Source: Georgenia wutianyii
Lineage (GTDB): Bacteria; Actinomycetota; Actinomycetes; Actinomycetales; Actinomycetaceae
Length of the DNA stretch: 64,000 nucleotides
Reading direction: 5' to 3'
Assembly: GCF_006349365.1 (NCBI RefSeq)
Contig: NZ_CP040899.1
Span: 372,001 to 436,000, forward strand
In this document: positions 33,922 through 43,102 of the stretch, in pieces
Position numbering within the stretch: the stretch's first letter is position 1
How the letters are laid out: each line of letters opens with the position of its first letter
The notes under the pieces: generated by a model
Seen by the model: the letters and a program-made list of their open reading frames with translations, nothing else
What the model was told of the DNA's origin: nothing
Databases searched by the model: none
Translations under genes and position numbers: made by a program

Positions 33922-36900
33922 ATGGCCCCTTCAGCGATCTCCGCCCGCCCCCCTGCGGCGTCACGCCGCCCCGGGGCACCAGGACTCGCCGGCCTCGCCC
34001 GGCGCGACGACGCCGACCCGGCCGAGGGCGGTGACGCACGCACCACCCGCGCCCGCGCCGTCGACGACGCGGCCCAGGAGTGGCGCGACCGTCTCGTCGG
34101 GCTGAGCGGCGCGAGCGCGCTGTCCGACGTCAGCCTGCTCGGAGCGGCGGTCATCGACCTCACCGCGGCCCACCCCTCCGGCATCGCCCAGCTCTACTCC
34201 GGGCGCACGACCCGGCTGTCCAACCTCGTGCGCGAGGGCGGGGCGCTCGTCGCCGCGCGCCGCTCGGCCCGCACCGTCGTCGCGCGCACCGACGAGCTCG
34301 CCCAGCGCTACGGCGTCGCGCCCACCTACCTCGCGGCCGGGATCGCGACCTGGACCGAGCTCCCGCCGCCCGCCGGCGTCCCCGAGGACGCCGAGGACGC
34401 CGACGCCGCCGAGGACGCGGCTGCTGACCGGCCCGCCTCCGACTCCCCCCGGACCGTGCGTGCCCCCGTGCTCCTGCGGCCGGTGCGGCTGACCCCGCGC
34501 GGCGGGCAGGTGGCCGACCTCGACCTCGAGCTCGAGCAGGCGGTGGACGTCAACTCCGTGCTCGTGCGGGCGTTGCGGGCGCGTGGCGTGAGCGTCGACG
34601 TCCAGGCCGTCACCGCCGGCACGCTCACCGAGGACGGCTTCTCCCCGCGGGCCGCGCTCGCCCGTCTGGGCCTCCTCGGGGAGGAGCACCTGCCTGACTT
34701 CACCCTCGAGGAGCGCGTCCTCATCGGGCCCTTCGTCCACCCCGGGCAGGTGCTCGTCGACGACCTCGAGGCGATGCACGACGACCTCGTCCAGCACGAC
34801 GTCGTCGCCGCCCTCGCCGGCGACGAGGGCGCCCGCGCCGCCCTCGACCGTCCGCTGCCCGACCGGGTCGGGCCCGACCGTCCGCCGCAGGCCGAGCGCG
34901 GTGTCGGGGACCTCGACCCCGACCAGCAGCGGGTCGTCGACGCCGTCGCCGCCGGGACCGACCTGTTCATCGACGCGCCCCCCGGCGCCGACGTGCCCGC
35001 GACCCTCGCCGCCGTCCTCGCCGACGCCGTCGCCTCCGGACGCCGGGTGCTCTACGTGCCCGGCTCCCGGCGCGTGGGCCGCGCGCTCCTCGGCGAGCTC
35101 GAGCGGCTCGGGCTGCGCGACCTCGTCCTGGACCTGTCCACCGACTCCGGCTGGCGGACCAGCGCCCCGGAGGAGCTGCGCACGGGCCTGCGGGCCACCG
35201 ACCCGAAGGGGCAGGTCGAGACGGTCCGCGCCGTGCGGGCCGAGCTCGTCACCGTCCGCGAGCGGCTCGCCGGCTACGTCAGTGCCCTGCACACCGTGCG
35301 TGAGCCGTGGGGCTGCTCGGCCCACGCGGCGCTCCAGGCCCTCGCCGCGCTCACCGCCGCCCGGCCCGCCCCGCGTACCGAGGTCCGGCTCCCCTCCGCG
35401 ACCGTCCGAGACCTGGTCGGGGAGCAGCGGGCGCACGCCCGCGAGCGGCTCGTGCGGGCCGCGAGCCTCGGCGCCTTCGACCTGCGCCCGCACGACACCC
35501 CGTGGTTCGGGGCGCGGCTCACCAGCGCCGAGGAGGCGCGCGCCGCGCTCGAGCGCACCCAGCGGCTCTCCGGCCTCGAGATGCCCCGGCTGCTCGCCGA
35601 GGTCGGGCGCACCACCCACGAGACGGGCGTGGTGCAGGCCGCCACCCTGCGCGGCTGGCTCGAGCAGCTCGAGATGCTCGACGGCGTCCGCTCGGCCCTC
35701 GACGTCTTCGTCCCGCAGGTCTTCGAGCGCTCCGCGGCCGACATGGTCGTGGCGACCGCGAGCCGGGCGTGGCGCAAGCAGCACGGCGTGAGCATGCCGC
35801 GCCGGGTGCGGCGCCGGATGCGCAAGCAGGCCAAGGACCTCCTGCGGCCCGGGCGCCCGGTCCCCGACCTGCACGCCGAGCTCGTCCACGTCCAGGAGCA
35901 GCGCGAGGTCTGGCGCCGGCACTGTCCCGGGGGCGGGTGGCCCGCGCTGCCCGAGGGGCTGTCCGCGATGACCGAGCACGCCCGCGCCGTCGAGGCCGAC
36001 GTGCTCGCCCTCCAGGGCGTCGTCGGGACGGGTGCCGGCAAGCCCGACCTCCTCGACCTCCCGCTCGAGGACCTCGCTCGGTTCATCGACGCGCTCGCCG
36101 GTGACAGCGAGGCGGTCCGCCTCATGCCCGAGCGCACCGCGGTCCTCGCCGACCTCGAGCGTCTGGGACTCACCGAGCTCGTCACCGACCTCACCGAGCG
36201 CCGGGTGGCGGCCGGGCTGGCCGGCGCCGAGCTCGACCTCGCCTGGTGGACCTCCGTCCTGGAGGAGATCCTGCGCACCGACCCGGCGCTCGCCGGGTAC
36301 GACGGGCCGGCGCTCGTCGCGCTCGCCGAGCGCTTCCGCCGCCTGGACGCCGAGCACGTCGACACCCTGACGACCCCGGTCCGTCGCGCCGTCGTGCGTC
36401 GCCTCCAGGGCCTCGTGCGCGACCGGCGTGAGGAGGCCGCGCAGCTCGAGGCCGAGCTCGCCGCCGGGCGGGCCGCCGACCTGCGCCGACTCAACGCCCG
36501 CCACCCCGAGCTCATCGGCGCGATCCGGCCCGGCTGGGTCGTGCCGCCGGTCCTCGTGCCGCAGCTGCTGCCGCCGGCGCGCTGCGTCGACCTCGTCGTC
36601 CTCGACGGCGTCCACCACCTGCCGACCGAGCAGGCCGTCGGCGCGATCACCCGCGGCCGCCAGGTCGTGCTCGTGGGGGACTCCCGTCGCGGCGGGGACG
36701 GGCTGGTCGGGGAGCTCGCCCCGCTGCTTCCCGCGCTCACCCTGCCCACCGACCGCGCCGACCGTGAGGAGTCGATCGCCGGCTTCCTCGCCGGGCACGG
36801 CTACGAGGACGTCATCGCCCCGGTCCCCGCGCCGCCCGCGGCCGGCCGGGTCCGCTTCGAGCGGGTCGAGGGCTTCGGCATGCCGGCGCCGGGTGCCGAC

Positions 36901-38082
36901 GCCGTCGAGAGCGTCCAGGCGGAGGTCGAGCGCGTCGTCGACCTCGTCATCGAGCACGCGCTCACCACCCCCGACCGGTCCCTCGCCGTCGTCGCGCTCA
37001 ACGCACGCCACGCCGACCGGGTGCGTGAGGCCGTGATCTCGGCCGTCGCCGGCAGCGCCGCGGTCGCCGAGTTCTTCGCGGCCGACAAGGACGAGCCGTT
37101 CGTCGTCGTCGACGCCGACGGCGCGGGAGGTCTGCGGCGCGACACCGTCGTGCTCACCATCGGCTACGCGAAGACCCCGCACGGGCGGGTCCTGCACAGC
37201 TTCGGCGCCGTGAGCGAGCCGGACGGCAAGGCCTGCCTCATCGACGCGCTCGACGCCGTCCGGGAGAACCTCGTCCTCGTCTCGTGCCTCGGCCCGGGGG
37301 ACATCGACCGGGACCGGCTCCACCAGTCCGGCCCGCTCCTGCTCGCCGACCTCATCGACTGGGTCGCGCAGCCCCACGGCGGCGCGACCGCGGCGCAGGA
37401 CGTCGCCCCCGACCCGCTGCTCCTCGACCTCGCCGAGCGGCTGTGGCGCCTCGGGCTGACCGTGGTCCCGCAGTACGGCGTCGAGGGCGGGGTCCGCATC
37501 CCGCTGGCGATCGGCCACCCCGAGCTGCCCGGTGAGCTGCTCCTCGCCGTGCTCACCGACGATCCCGCCTACATCGCCGAGCCGAACCTGCGCCGCCGTG
37601 AGCGGCACTGGGTCCAGCGCCTCGTCTCGCGCGGGTGGCGCGTGCACATGGCGTTCTCCACCGCCGTCTTCGCCGACCCGCAGGGGGAGGCCGAGACGAT
37701 CCTCGCGACCGTCCTCGACGTCGTTGATGCCCGGCGGCGGGCCACCGAGCCCGTCGGCGCCCGGGTCGCGCCCCCGACCGACCTCGAGGACGACGACGCC
37801 GACGACGGGTACGCCGCCGTCGGGTCCGAGTCCGAGTCCGAGTCCGAGTCCGGTGCCGAGGACCTCCCGCGTGAGCGGGGGACCCGCCCGGAGGTCACGC
37901 CCGGGCTGCCGATCGGCGCCTACTCCGACGACGAGCTCGACGACCTCGCCGCGTGGATCGACTCCGACGGCGTGCCCCGTGATGACGAGGCGATGATGGC
38001 CGCCCTGCGCGAGGAGCTCGGGCTCACCCGGCGGGGCGTCGAGGTCGACACGGTGCTGCGCACCGTCGCCGCCCGGCGATGA
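33922..38082 (+). CDS. Giant SF1 helicase-like protein with degenerate ATPase motifs
   Basis: A 1386-residue protein with the overall plan of actinobacterial DUF4011/AAA_11-type helicase-like proteins. After DPDQQRVVDAVAAGTDLFIDAPPG comes the place of Walker A, which reads APPGADVPAT (from about residue 352) without the invariant Lys-Thr. The Walker B position is LDGVHHL (894-899) rather than DEAQ/DEAD. The C-terminal third includes a motif-III-like GRQVVLVGDSRR and restriction-endonuclease-like alpha/beta segments, then an acidic Ser-Glu repeat and a tail. It is followed with overlap by a small partner gene. ATP hydrolysis by the normal mechanism seems impossible. Confidence 0.7.
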   Translation: MAPSAISARPPAASRRPGAPGLAGLARRDDADPAEGGDARTTRARAVDDAAQEWRDRLVGLSGASALSDVSLLGAAVIDLTAAHPSGIAQLYSGRTTRLSNLVREGGALVAARRSARTVVARTDELAQRYGVAPTYLAAGIATWTELPPPAGVPEDAEDADAAEDAAADRPASDSPRTVRAPVLLRPVRLTPRGGQVADLDLELEQAVDVNSVLVRALRARGVSVDVQAVTAGTLTEDGFSPRAALARLGLLGEEHLPDFTLEERVLIGPFVHPGQVLVDDLEAMHDDLVQHDVVAALAGDEGARAALDRPLPDRVGPDRPPQAERGVGDLDPDQQRVVDAVAAGTDLFIDAPPGADVPATLAAVLADAVASGRRVLYVPGSRRVGRALLGELERLGLRDLVLDLSTDSGWRTSAPEELRTGLRATDPKGQVETVRAVRAELVTVRERLAGYVSALHTVREPWGCSAHAALQALAALTAARPAPRTEVRLPSATVRDLVGEQRAHARERLVRAASLGAFDLRPHDTPWFGARLTSAEEARAALERTQRLSGLEMPRLLAEVGRTTHETGVVQAATLRGWLEQLEMLDGVRSALDVFVPQVFERSAADMVVATASRAWRKQHGVSMPRRVRRRMRKQAKDLLRPGRPVPDLHAELVHVQEQREVWRRHCPGGGWPALPEGLSAMTEHARAVEADVLALQGVVGTGAGKPDLLDLPLEDLARFIDALAGDSEAVRLMPERTAVLADLERLGLTELVTDLTERRVAAGLAGAELDLAWWTSVLEEILRTDPALAGYDGPALVALAERFRRLDAEHVDTLTTPVRRAVVRRLQGLVRDRREEAAQLEAELAAGRAADLRRLNARHPELIGAIRPGWVVPPVLVPQLLPPARCVDLVVLDGVHHLPTEQAVGAITRGRQVVLVGDSRRGGDGLVGELAPLLPALTLPTDRADREESIAGFLAGHGYEDVIAPVPAPPAAGRVRFERVEGFGMPAPGADAVESVQAEVERVVDLVIEHALTTPDRSLAVVALNARHADRVREAVISAVAGSAAVAEFFAADKDEPFVVVDADGAGGLRRDTVVLTIGYAKTPHGRVLHSFGAVSEPDGKACLIDALDAVRENLVLVSCLGPGDIDRDRLHQSGPLLLADLIDWVAQPHGGATAAQDVAPDPLLLDLAERLWRLGLTVVPQYGVEGGVRIPLAIGHPELPGELLLAVLTDDPAYIAEPNLRRRERHWVQRLVSRGWRVHMAFSTAVFADPQGEAETILATVLDVVDARRRATEPVGARVAPPTDLEDDDADDGYAAVGSESESESESGAEDLPRERGTRPEVTPGLPIGAYSDDELDDLAAWIDSDGVPRDDEAMMAALREELGLTRRGVEVDTVLRTVAARR

Positions 38083-38345
38083 CCCGCGGACGGCACCGGC
38101 GGGTCGTCGCCCCGCCGACCCGCCTCGGGGCGAGCGAGGAGGGGGACCTCACGCCTGCCGGAGGGCCGGCCGTGCAGCCCAGGCAGGTGCGCCGCCCGCA
38201 GGCACCCGCGGCGGCTCCCGAGCCGCCGTCGACACCGGTGCTGCCCACGCGGGCGCGTGAGGACACCGACGAGGCGTGGGGGGACCGGCCCGAGGGCTCG
38301 GACGACGCCCGCTTCCTGCGCGACAAGCCGCCGCACTGGCAGTAG
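38079..38345 (+). CDS. Small conserved-looking protein coupled to the helicase-like gene
   Basis: An 88-residue, Pro/Arg-rich, probably disordered protein ending in a compact motif DDARFLRDKPPHWQ. Its ATG overlaps the upstream stop by ATGA, so it is translationally coupled. Function unknown; a partner or adaptor of the helicase-like protein is an inference from linkage only. Confidence 0.65.
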   Translation: MTRGRHRRVVAPPTRLGASEEGDLTPAGGPAVQPRQVRRPQAPAAAPEPPSTPVLPTRAREDTDEAWGDRPEGSDDARFLRDKPPHWQ

Positions 38346-38348
38346 CGG

Positions 38349-38753
38349 TCAGGGCCGGGTGGTGCCCTGCGTCTTGAGCAGGTCGCGGATCTCCTGGAGC
38401 AGGATGATGTTCTCGTCCGGGGCCTCGGGCTCGGGCTCCTGGCCGCGCTTGCGCCGCTCCTGGTACTTGTTCATCGGCACGACGAAGATGAGGTAGACGA
38501 CCGCCGCCGTGATGAGGAAGACGATGACGGCGTTGATGATCTCCGACAGGTTGACGTAGGTGTCGGGGCGGTCGGAGAGGATGAAGAAGCCGAGGCCGGA
38601 GGTCTCCGCGCCACCCGTGGCATTGAGCACCGGGGTGATGATCGCGGAGACGACCGTGTTGACGATCGCTGCGAAGGCGCCCCCGATGACGACCGCGACG
38701 GCGAGGTCGACGACGTTGCCGCGCATGATGAACTCTTTGAAACCCTTGAGCAT
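38349..38753 (-). CDS. mscL: Large-conductance mechanosensitive channel
   Basis: MscL releases solutes under hypo-osmotic shock. The 134-residue protein has MLKGFKEFIMRGNVVDLAVA with the gating glycine-rich TM1 (VVIGGAFAAIVNTVV), TM2 (AVIVFLITAAVVYLIFVV), and the charged C-terminal helix ILLQEIRDLL. The ATG at 38753 is the family start. Confidence 0.95.
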   Translation of the reverse strand: MLKGFKEFIMRGNVVDLAVAVVIGGAFAAIVNTVVSAIITPVLNATGGAETSGLGFFILSDRPDTYVNLSEIINAVIVFLITAAVVYLIFVVPMNKYQERRKRGQEPEPEAPDENIILLQEIRDLLKTQGTTRP

Positions 38754-38897
38754 GGTCCGCGCTTCCTCTCGGATTGGGGCCGTGGCACCCCGGGCCTCGG
38801 CAGCGTAGCGCGGGCCTGGGCGGGGTCGCAGCGGCCGAACGGTCATTCGGGCGGATCGGTCCCCGCATCGCCCACCACGGGCGAGGCAGGTCGTCCG

Positions 38898-39554
38898 TCA
38901 GCCCGGCAGGACGACGCGCAGCGGCGCCCAGGCGCTCGCGCCGACGACCGCGGGGGCCGCCGCGCGGGGCAGCGCGACGAACAGCAGCGGCGAGTCCTCC
39001 TGCCCGCCGAGCAGCCCGCCGGCGGCCCCGTCGTCCCGCGCGAGGACGAGCGCCCCCGCCGCGACGACCCGGGCCGCTCCCTCGCTCGACGTCGCGTCGG
39101 CGGTCGCGGCGAGCAGGTCCACCCGGTCGCCCGGGCGCAGGGTGCGCGCCGCCGCGGCGTCGGCGACCCGCACCGGCACGACGACCTCGCCCGCGGCGAC
39201 GCCGTCGGCGAGCCCCGGACCGACGAGCACCTGCGCGGCGAGCGGGAACCCCGCGGGCAGGGCGACGGCCATCCGCTCCCCGGCGACCTGCGGTGGGGCA
39301 CGCAGCATCCCCGGCGACACGAGGTCGCGCGGGAGCGCGGCGGTCCGCACGTCGCCCTCGGAGAGCGCGGTGCCCGCCGCCACGTCGCGGGTGAGGACGA
39401 GCACCTCGAGGGTGGGTGGGGGAGCGGGACGCAGCTCCCCGACTACCGTCCAGGCGCCGGTGGCGAGGGCCGCGACGAGCAGGGCGTGGCGCCAGCGCCA
39501 CAGCAGGCGGCGCAGGCGGGCGGTGCGCCGCCGGGACGGGGGGACGGGAGCCAT
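38898..39554 (-). CDS. SAF-domain membrane-anchored protein
   Basis: A 218-residue protein with a basic N-terminus, one transmembrane segment (HALLVAALATGAWTVVG) and an extracytoplasmic SAF domain (VLVLTRDVAAGTALSEGDVR) related to CpaB/RcpC and flagellar FlgA-type proteins. No pilus genes lie nearby; actinobacteria commonly have this gene between mscL and the 5-FTHF cyclo-ligase region. Role unknown, probably envelope assembly. Confidence 0.75.
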   Translation of the reverse strand: MAPVPPSRRRTARLRRLLWRWRHALLVAALATGAWTVVGELRPAPPPTLEVLVLTRDVAAGTALSEGDVRTAALPRDLVSPGMLRAPPQVAGERMAVALPAGFPLAAQVLVGPGLADGVAAGEVVVPVRVADAAAARTLRPGDRVDLLAATADATSSEGAARVVAAGALVLARDDGAAGGLLGGQEDSPLLFVALPRAAAPAVVGASAWAPLRVVLPG

Positions 39555-39736
39555 GGCGGCGACGGTAGGGACCGCGCGTGACCGCCGCCCCGCCGGGCTC
39601 CTCGACTGTGGACGCGGGACCCGCCGGTGCCCGTTGGGGACAGGTCCCGCCGGGGCGCGGGCGAGCCGGCGCGCCGCCACACCGGGGAGCACCGCAGGCC
39701 TCTCGGGCGTCGGCCGATGCGGTTACCCTCGGACTC

Positions 39737-42340
39737 GTGCGTGGCTCCAACCTCATCCAACGTCTGGCGATCGTCGTCGCCGCCGTGCTCGTCGTCGTCC
39801 TCGTCGCAGGGGTGGCGCTCGCAACGGTGCTCACGCGTCGTCCCCTGCCCGAGTACTCGGGCGACTCGACCCTGCGGATCCTGTCCACCGACGTCGAGGT
39901 GCTACGCGACGAGCGCGGCGTCCCGCACATCTACGCGGACACCGACGCCGACCTCATGCGCGCCCAGGGCTACGTCCACGCGCAGGACCGCTTCTTCGAG
40001 ATGGACTACCGCCGCCACGTGACCGCCGGGCGCGTCTCCGAGCTCGTCGGGGAGAACGACGCCGCGCTCGCGGCGGACCAGGTCATCCGCACCCTCGGCT
40101 GGCGCCGCGTCGCCGAGCAGGAGTGGGACCTCCTCAGCGACGAGACCAGGGCCCTGTACGACGCCTACGCCGAGGGCGTCAACGCCTACCTCGACACCCG
40201 CGAGGCGAGCCAGCTCGGCGTGGAGTACACCGTGCTCGGCCTGGTGACCGAGCTGCGCGAGATCGAGCCGTGGACGCCGGTGGACTCCCTCGCCTGGCTC
40301 AAGGCCATGGCGTGGGACCTCGGCGGGAACTACGACCAGGAGCTCGGCCGCGCCACCGCCGTGCGCGCCCTCGGCGGCGACGTCGCCCGGGTCGAGGAGC
40401 TCTACCCCGCCTACCCCGGGGAGCAGAACCTGCCGATCCTGCCGCCGGCGGACGCCGTGGCGACCCCGACCGTCGAGGACGCCTCGTGGGAGGAGGTCCC
40501 CGCCGGCGCCGTCGAGGCGGTCGACGCCGCCTACGCCGCCCTCCAGGCCACGCCCCGTCTGCTCGGCGAGGGGGACGGCATCGGCTCGAACTCCTTCGCG
40601 GTCTCCGGCGCGCACACCGCCTCGGGCAGCCCGGTGCTCGCCAACGACCCGCACCTCGCCGTCAGTGCCCCCGGCATCTGGCACCAGGTCGGGCTGCACT
40701 GCCGCGAGGTCACGACGCTGTGCACCTTCGACGTCGCAGGCTTCGACTTCGCCGGCATGCCAGGCGTCATCATCGGCCACAACGCCGAGCTCGCGTGGGG
40801 GCTGACCAACCTCGGCCCCGACGTCATGGACTTCTTCCTCGAGCGCGTCTACGACGACGGCACCTACCTGCGCGGTGGGGAGCGGGTGCCGCTCACCCGG
40901 CGCACCGAGACCATCCGCGTCAACGGCGGCAGCGACCTCTCGCTCAGCGTCGCCGCGACCGCCCACGGGCCGATCGTCTCGGGGATCCTGCCCGACACGG
41001 CGGCCGCGAACAACGCCCCCGTGCCGGACGGCTCGCCCTCCCCGGGCTTCGGCGGGTACGCCGTCGCGCTGTCGTGGACGGCGCTGACCCCCGGCCGCTC
41101 GGCCGACGCGATCTTCGCGCTCAACCGCGCGACGAACGCCGAGCAGATCGCCGCGGCCGCCGCCCTGTTCGACGTGCCCGCGCAGAACATCGTCTTCGCG
41201 ACGACGAGCGGGGACATCGGCTACCAGGCGCCGGGCCGCATCCCGGTCCGCCAGCACGTCGAGGACGGACCGGTCCCCTCCGACGGCACCTGGCCCCGCC
41301 CCGGCTGGGACGGTCGCTACGACTGGGCCGGGTACGTGCCGGCCGAGGACATGCCGCGCGCGCTCAACCCCGAGGAGGGCTTCATCGTCGCGGCCAACCA
41401 GGCCGTCCAGCCCGCCGGCGTGGGCCCCTTCCTCACCGAGGACTGGGACTACGGCTACCGCTCCCAGCGGCTGCGCGAGCTCATCACCGGCGCGATCGCC
41501 GAGGGCACGCCGATCGACGCCGAGTGGGCCAACGCGGCGATGAACGACGAGGCGAGCCCCTACGCCGCCCTGCTCGTCCCCGCGCTGCTCGAGGTCCCCG
41601 TGGAGGACCCCTTCGTCGGCGAGGCGGTGAGCCTGCTCGCGGACTGGGAGCAGGCGGACTACCAGCAGGGCGACGACTCCGCCGCCGCGGCCTACTTCGC
41701 GGCGGTGTGGGCCAACCTCCTGGACCTCACCTTCGCCGACGACCTCCCCGAGGCGCTCGCGCCCGAGGGAGGCAGCCGGTGGCTCACCGTGGTCGACCAG
41801 CTCCTCGACGACCCGACCAGCCCGTGGTGGGACGACCGCCGCACGGTCAACCTCGTCGAGAGCCGCGACGAGATCCTCCTCCAGGCGCTCACCGCGGCCC
41901 GCAACGAGCTGACCCAGACCCTGGGCAAGGACCCCGGCGACTGGCAGTGGTCACGGCTGCACGTCGTCGCCCCCCGCCACGCCGTCCTCGGGGCCGACGT
42001 GCCCGCGCCCGTCCGCTGGTTCGCCAACCCGTCCGCAGTCGGCGTCGGCGGCGGCTCGAGCATCGTCAACGCCACCGGGTGGGACGCCTCGGCCGACGTC
42101 GACGGCCGCCGCGACTACGGCGTCACCTCGATCCCCTCGATGCGCATGGCCGTCGAGCTCGGGGACCTCGACCAGTCGGTGTGGGTGAACTTCACCGGCG
42201 TCTCCGGCCACCCGGCCTCGGAGTTCTACGACGACCAGATGGCCGCGTGGGCGGCAGGGGAGACCTTCCCCTGGCCCTTCACCCGGGCTGCGGTCGACGA
42301 GGCGACGACCGTCACCCGCACGCTGCGCGCGCCGGGCTGA
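39737..42340 (+). CDS. Penicillin acylase family Ntn-hydrolase
   Basis: An 867-residue secreted or membrane-anchored amidase. One hydrophobic segment (about 8-30) is followed by the alpha chain opening EVLRDERGVPHIYADTDADL, a linker, and the autocatalytic site with nucleophile Ser284 in GIGSNSFAVSG, then beta-chain motifs AGFDFAGMPGVIIGHNAELA and WGLTNLGPDVMDFF. Members cleave acyl-homoserine lactones, beta-lactams or other N-acyl amides; the substrate cannot be told. The GTG start has a -10-like TTACCCT nine bases earlier and no Shine-Dalgarno, suggesting a leaderless message. Confidence 0.88.
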   Translation: MRGSNLIQRLAIVVAAVLVVVLVAGVALATVLTRRPLPEYSGDSTLRILSTDVEVLRDERGVPHIYADTDADLMRAQGYVHAQDRFFEMDYRRHVTAGRVSELVGENDAALAADQVIRTLGWRRVAEQEWDLLSDETRALYDAYAEGVNAYLDTREASQLGVEYTVLGLVTELREIEPWTPVDSLAWLKAMAWDLGGNYDQELGRATAVRALGGDVARVEELYPAYPGEQNLPILPPADAVATPTVEDASWEEVPAGAVEAVDAAYAALQATPRLLGEGDGIGSNSFAVSGAHTASGSPVLANDPHLAVSAPGIWHQVGLHCREVTTLCTFDVAGFDFAGMPGVIIGHNAELAWGLTNLGPDVMDFFLERVYDDGTYLRGGERVPLTRRTETIRVNGGSDLSLSVAATAHGPIVSGILPDTAAANNAPVPDGSPSPGFGGYAVALSWTALTPGRSADAIFALNRATNAEQIAAAAALFDVPAQNIVFATTSGDIGYQAPGRIPVRQHVEDGPVPSDGTWPRPGWDGRYDWAGYVPAEDMPRALNPEEGFIVAANQAVQPAGVGPFLTEDWDYGYRSQRLRELITGAIAEGTPIDAEWANAAMNDEASPYAALLVPALLEVPVEDPFVGEAVSLLADWEQADYQQGDDSAAAAYFAAVWANLLDLTFADDLPEALAPEGGSRWLTVVDQLLDDPTSPWWDDRRTVNLVESRDEILLQALTAARNELTQTLGKDPGDWQWSRLHVVAPRHAVLGADVPAPVRWFANPSAVGVGGGSSIVNATGWDASADVDGRRDYGVTSIPSMRMAVELGDLDQSVWVNFTGVSGHPASEFYDDQMAAWAAGETFPWPFTRAAVDEATTVTRTLRAPG

Positions 42341-42353
42341 GCGGGCCGGACCG

Positions 42354-43010
42354 TCAGGAGCTCGGGGCCGCGTCCTTGACGGCGAACGGGGAGCCGTCCA
42401 GGAGGAACCACCGCTCCTCGGTGATGACGGCGTCGACCGGGAGGTCGTGGTCGGCGCGCGGCAGCGGCCCGTCGTCGACGAGCTCGGCCTCGTGGACCAT
42501 CGCGAAGACCGGGACGCCGGGACGGCGGTGCTGCAGCGCGCGGTCGTACCAGCCGCCGCCCTGGCCGAGCCGGATCCCGTACCGGTCCACGGCGAGCGCG
42601 GGCGCGATGACGACGTCGGCCTGGGCCAGGGACTCCGGCTCCAGGACCTCCCCGGTGGGCTCGAGCGGGCGGCCCGGGGCGTGGTGGGCGAGGTCGTCCG
42701 CGCCCGTGTACTCACCCCAGCAGCGCGCCAGGCCGGGGCCGAGCACGGGGAGCAGCACGCGGGTCCCGCGCTCGTGCAGGGCGTCGAGCAGGGCGCTGGT
42801 CACCGGCTCGACGTACGTCGAGACGTAGGCGGCGACGCACCGGGCGTCCCCGACGGCCTGGACTCCGTGCTCGGCGAAGGCGTGCGCGTCCTGCTCACGC
42901 TGCCGGGCGGACCGAGCCCCCCGGTGGGCCCGGACCGCCTCACGTATCGCCTGCTTCGCGTCCTCCATCTCCAGACCGGAGGTGCTGGGAAAGCGGATCG
43001 CCGTCGACAT
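42354..43010 (-). CDS. 5-formyltetrahydrofolate cyclo-ligase
   Basis: MTHFS/YgfA family: ATP-dependent conversion of 5-formyl-THF to 5,10-methenyl-THF in one-carbon metabolism. The 218-residue protein has the C-terminal signature RLGQGGGWYDRAL and an ATP/folate region AYVSTYVEPVTS. It is divergent from galU, as in many actinobacteria. Confidence 0.9.
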   Translation of the reverse strand: MSTAIRFPSTSGLEMEDAKQAIREAVRAHRGARSARQREQDAHAFAEHGVQAVGDARCVAAYVSTYVEPVTSALLDALHERGTRVLLPVLGPGLARCWGEYTGADDLAHHAPGRPLEPTGEVLEPESLAQADVVIAPALAVDRYGIRLGQGGGWYDRALQHRRPGVPVFAMVHEAELVDDGPLPRADHDLPVDAVITEERWFLLDGSPFAVKDAAPSS

Positions 43011-43102
43011 GCCGACCAGTCTCCCACGCCTCGCGCGGCACGGACCGGGCAACCGGGGAGCTCTCCGGGGCGCGGCGCCGCGCGGGTCGGTAGCCTGCGG
43101 CC

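Noticed and set aside
33961..37647. A 1228-codon open frame antisense to the helicase-like gene
   Set aside because: Composition is Arg/Gly/Asp-Val-rich shadow sequence caused by high GC at third positions of the real gene; it has no recognisable domain.
39142..42828. A 1228-codon plus-strand frame through the penicillin acylase
   Set aside because: It is a different frame of the acylase gene, Arg/Pro-rich, and runs into the cyclo-ligase gene; the acylase frame has all family motifs.
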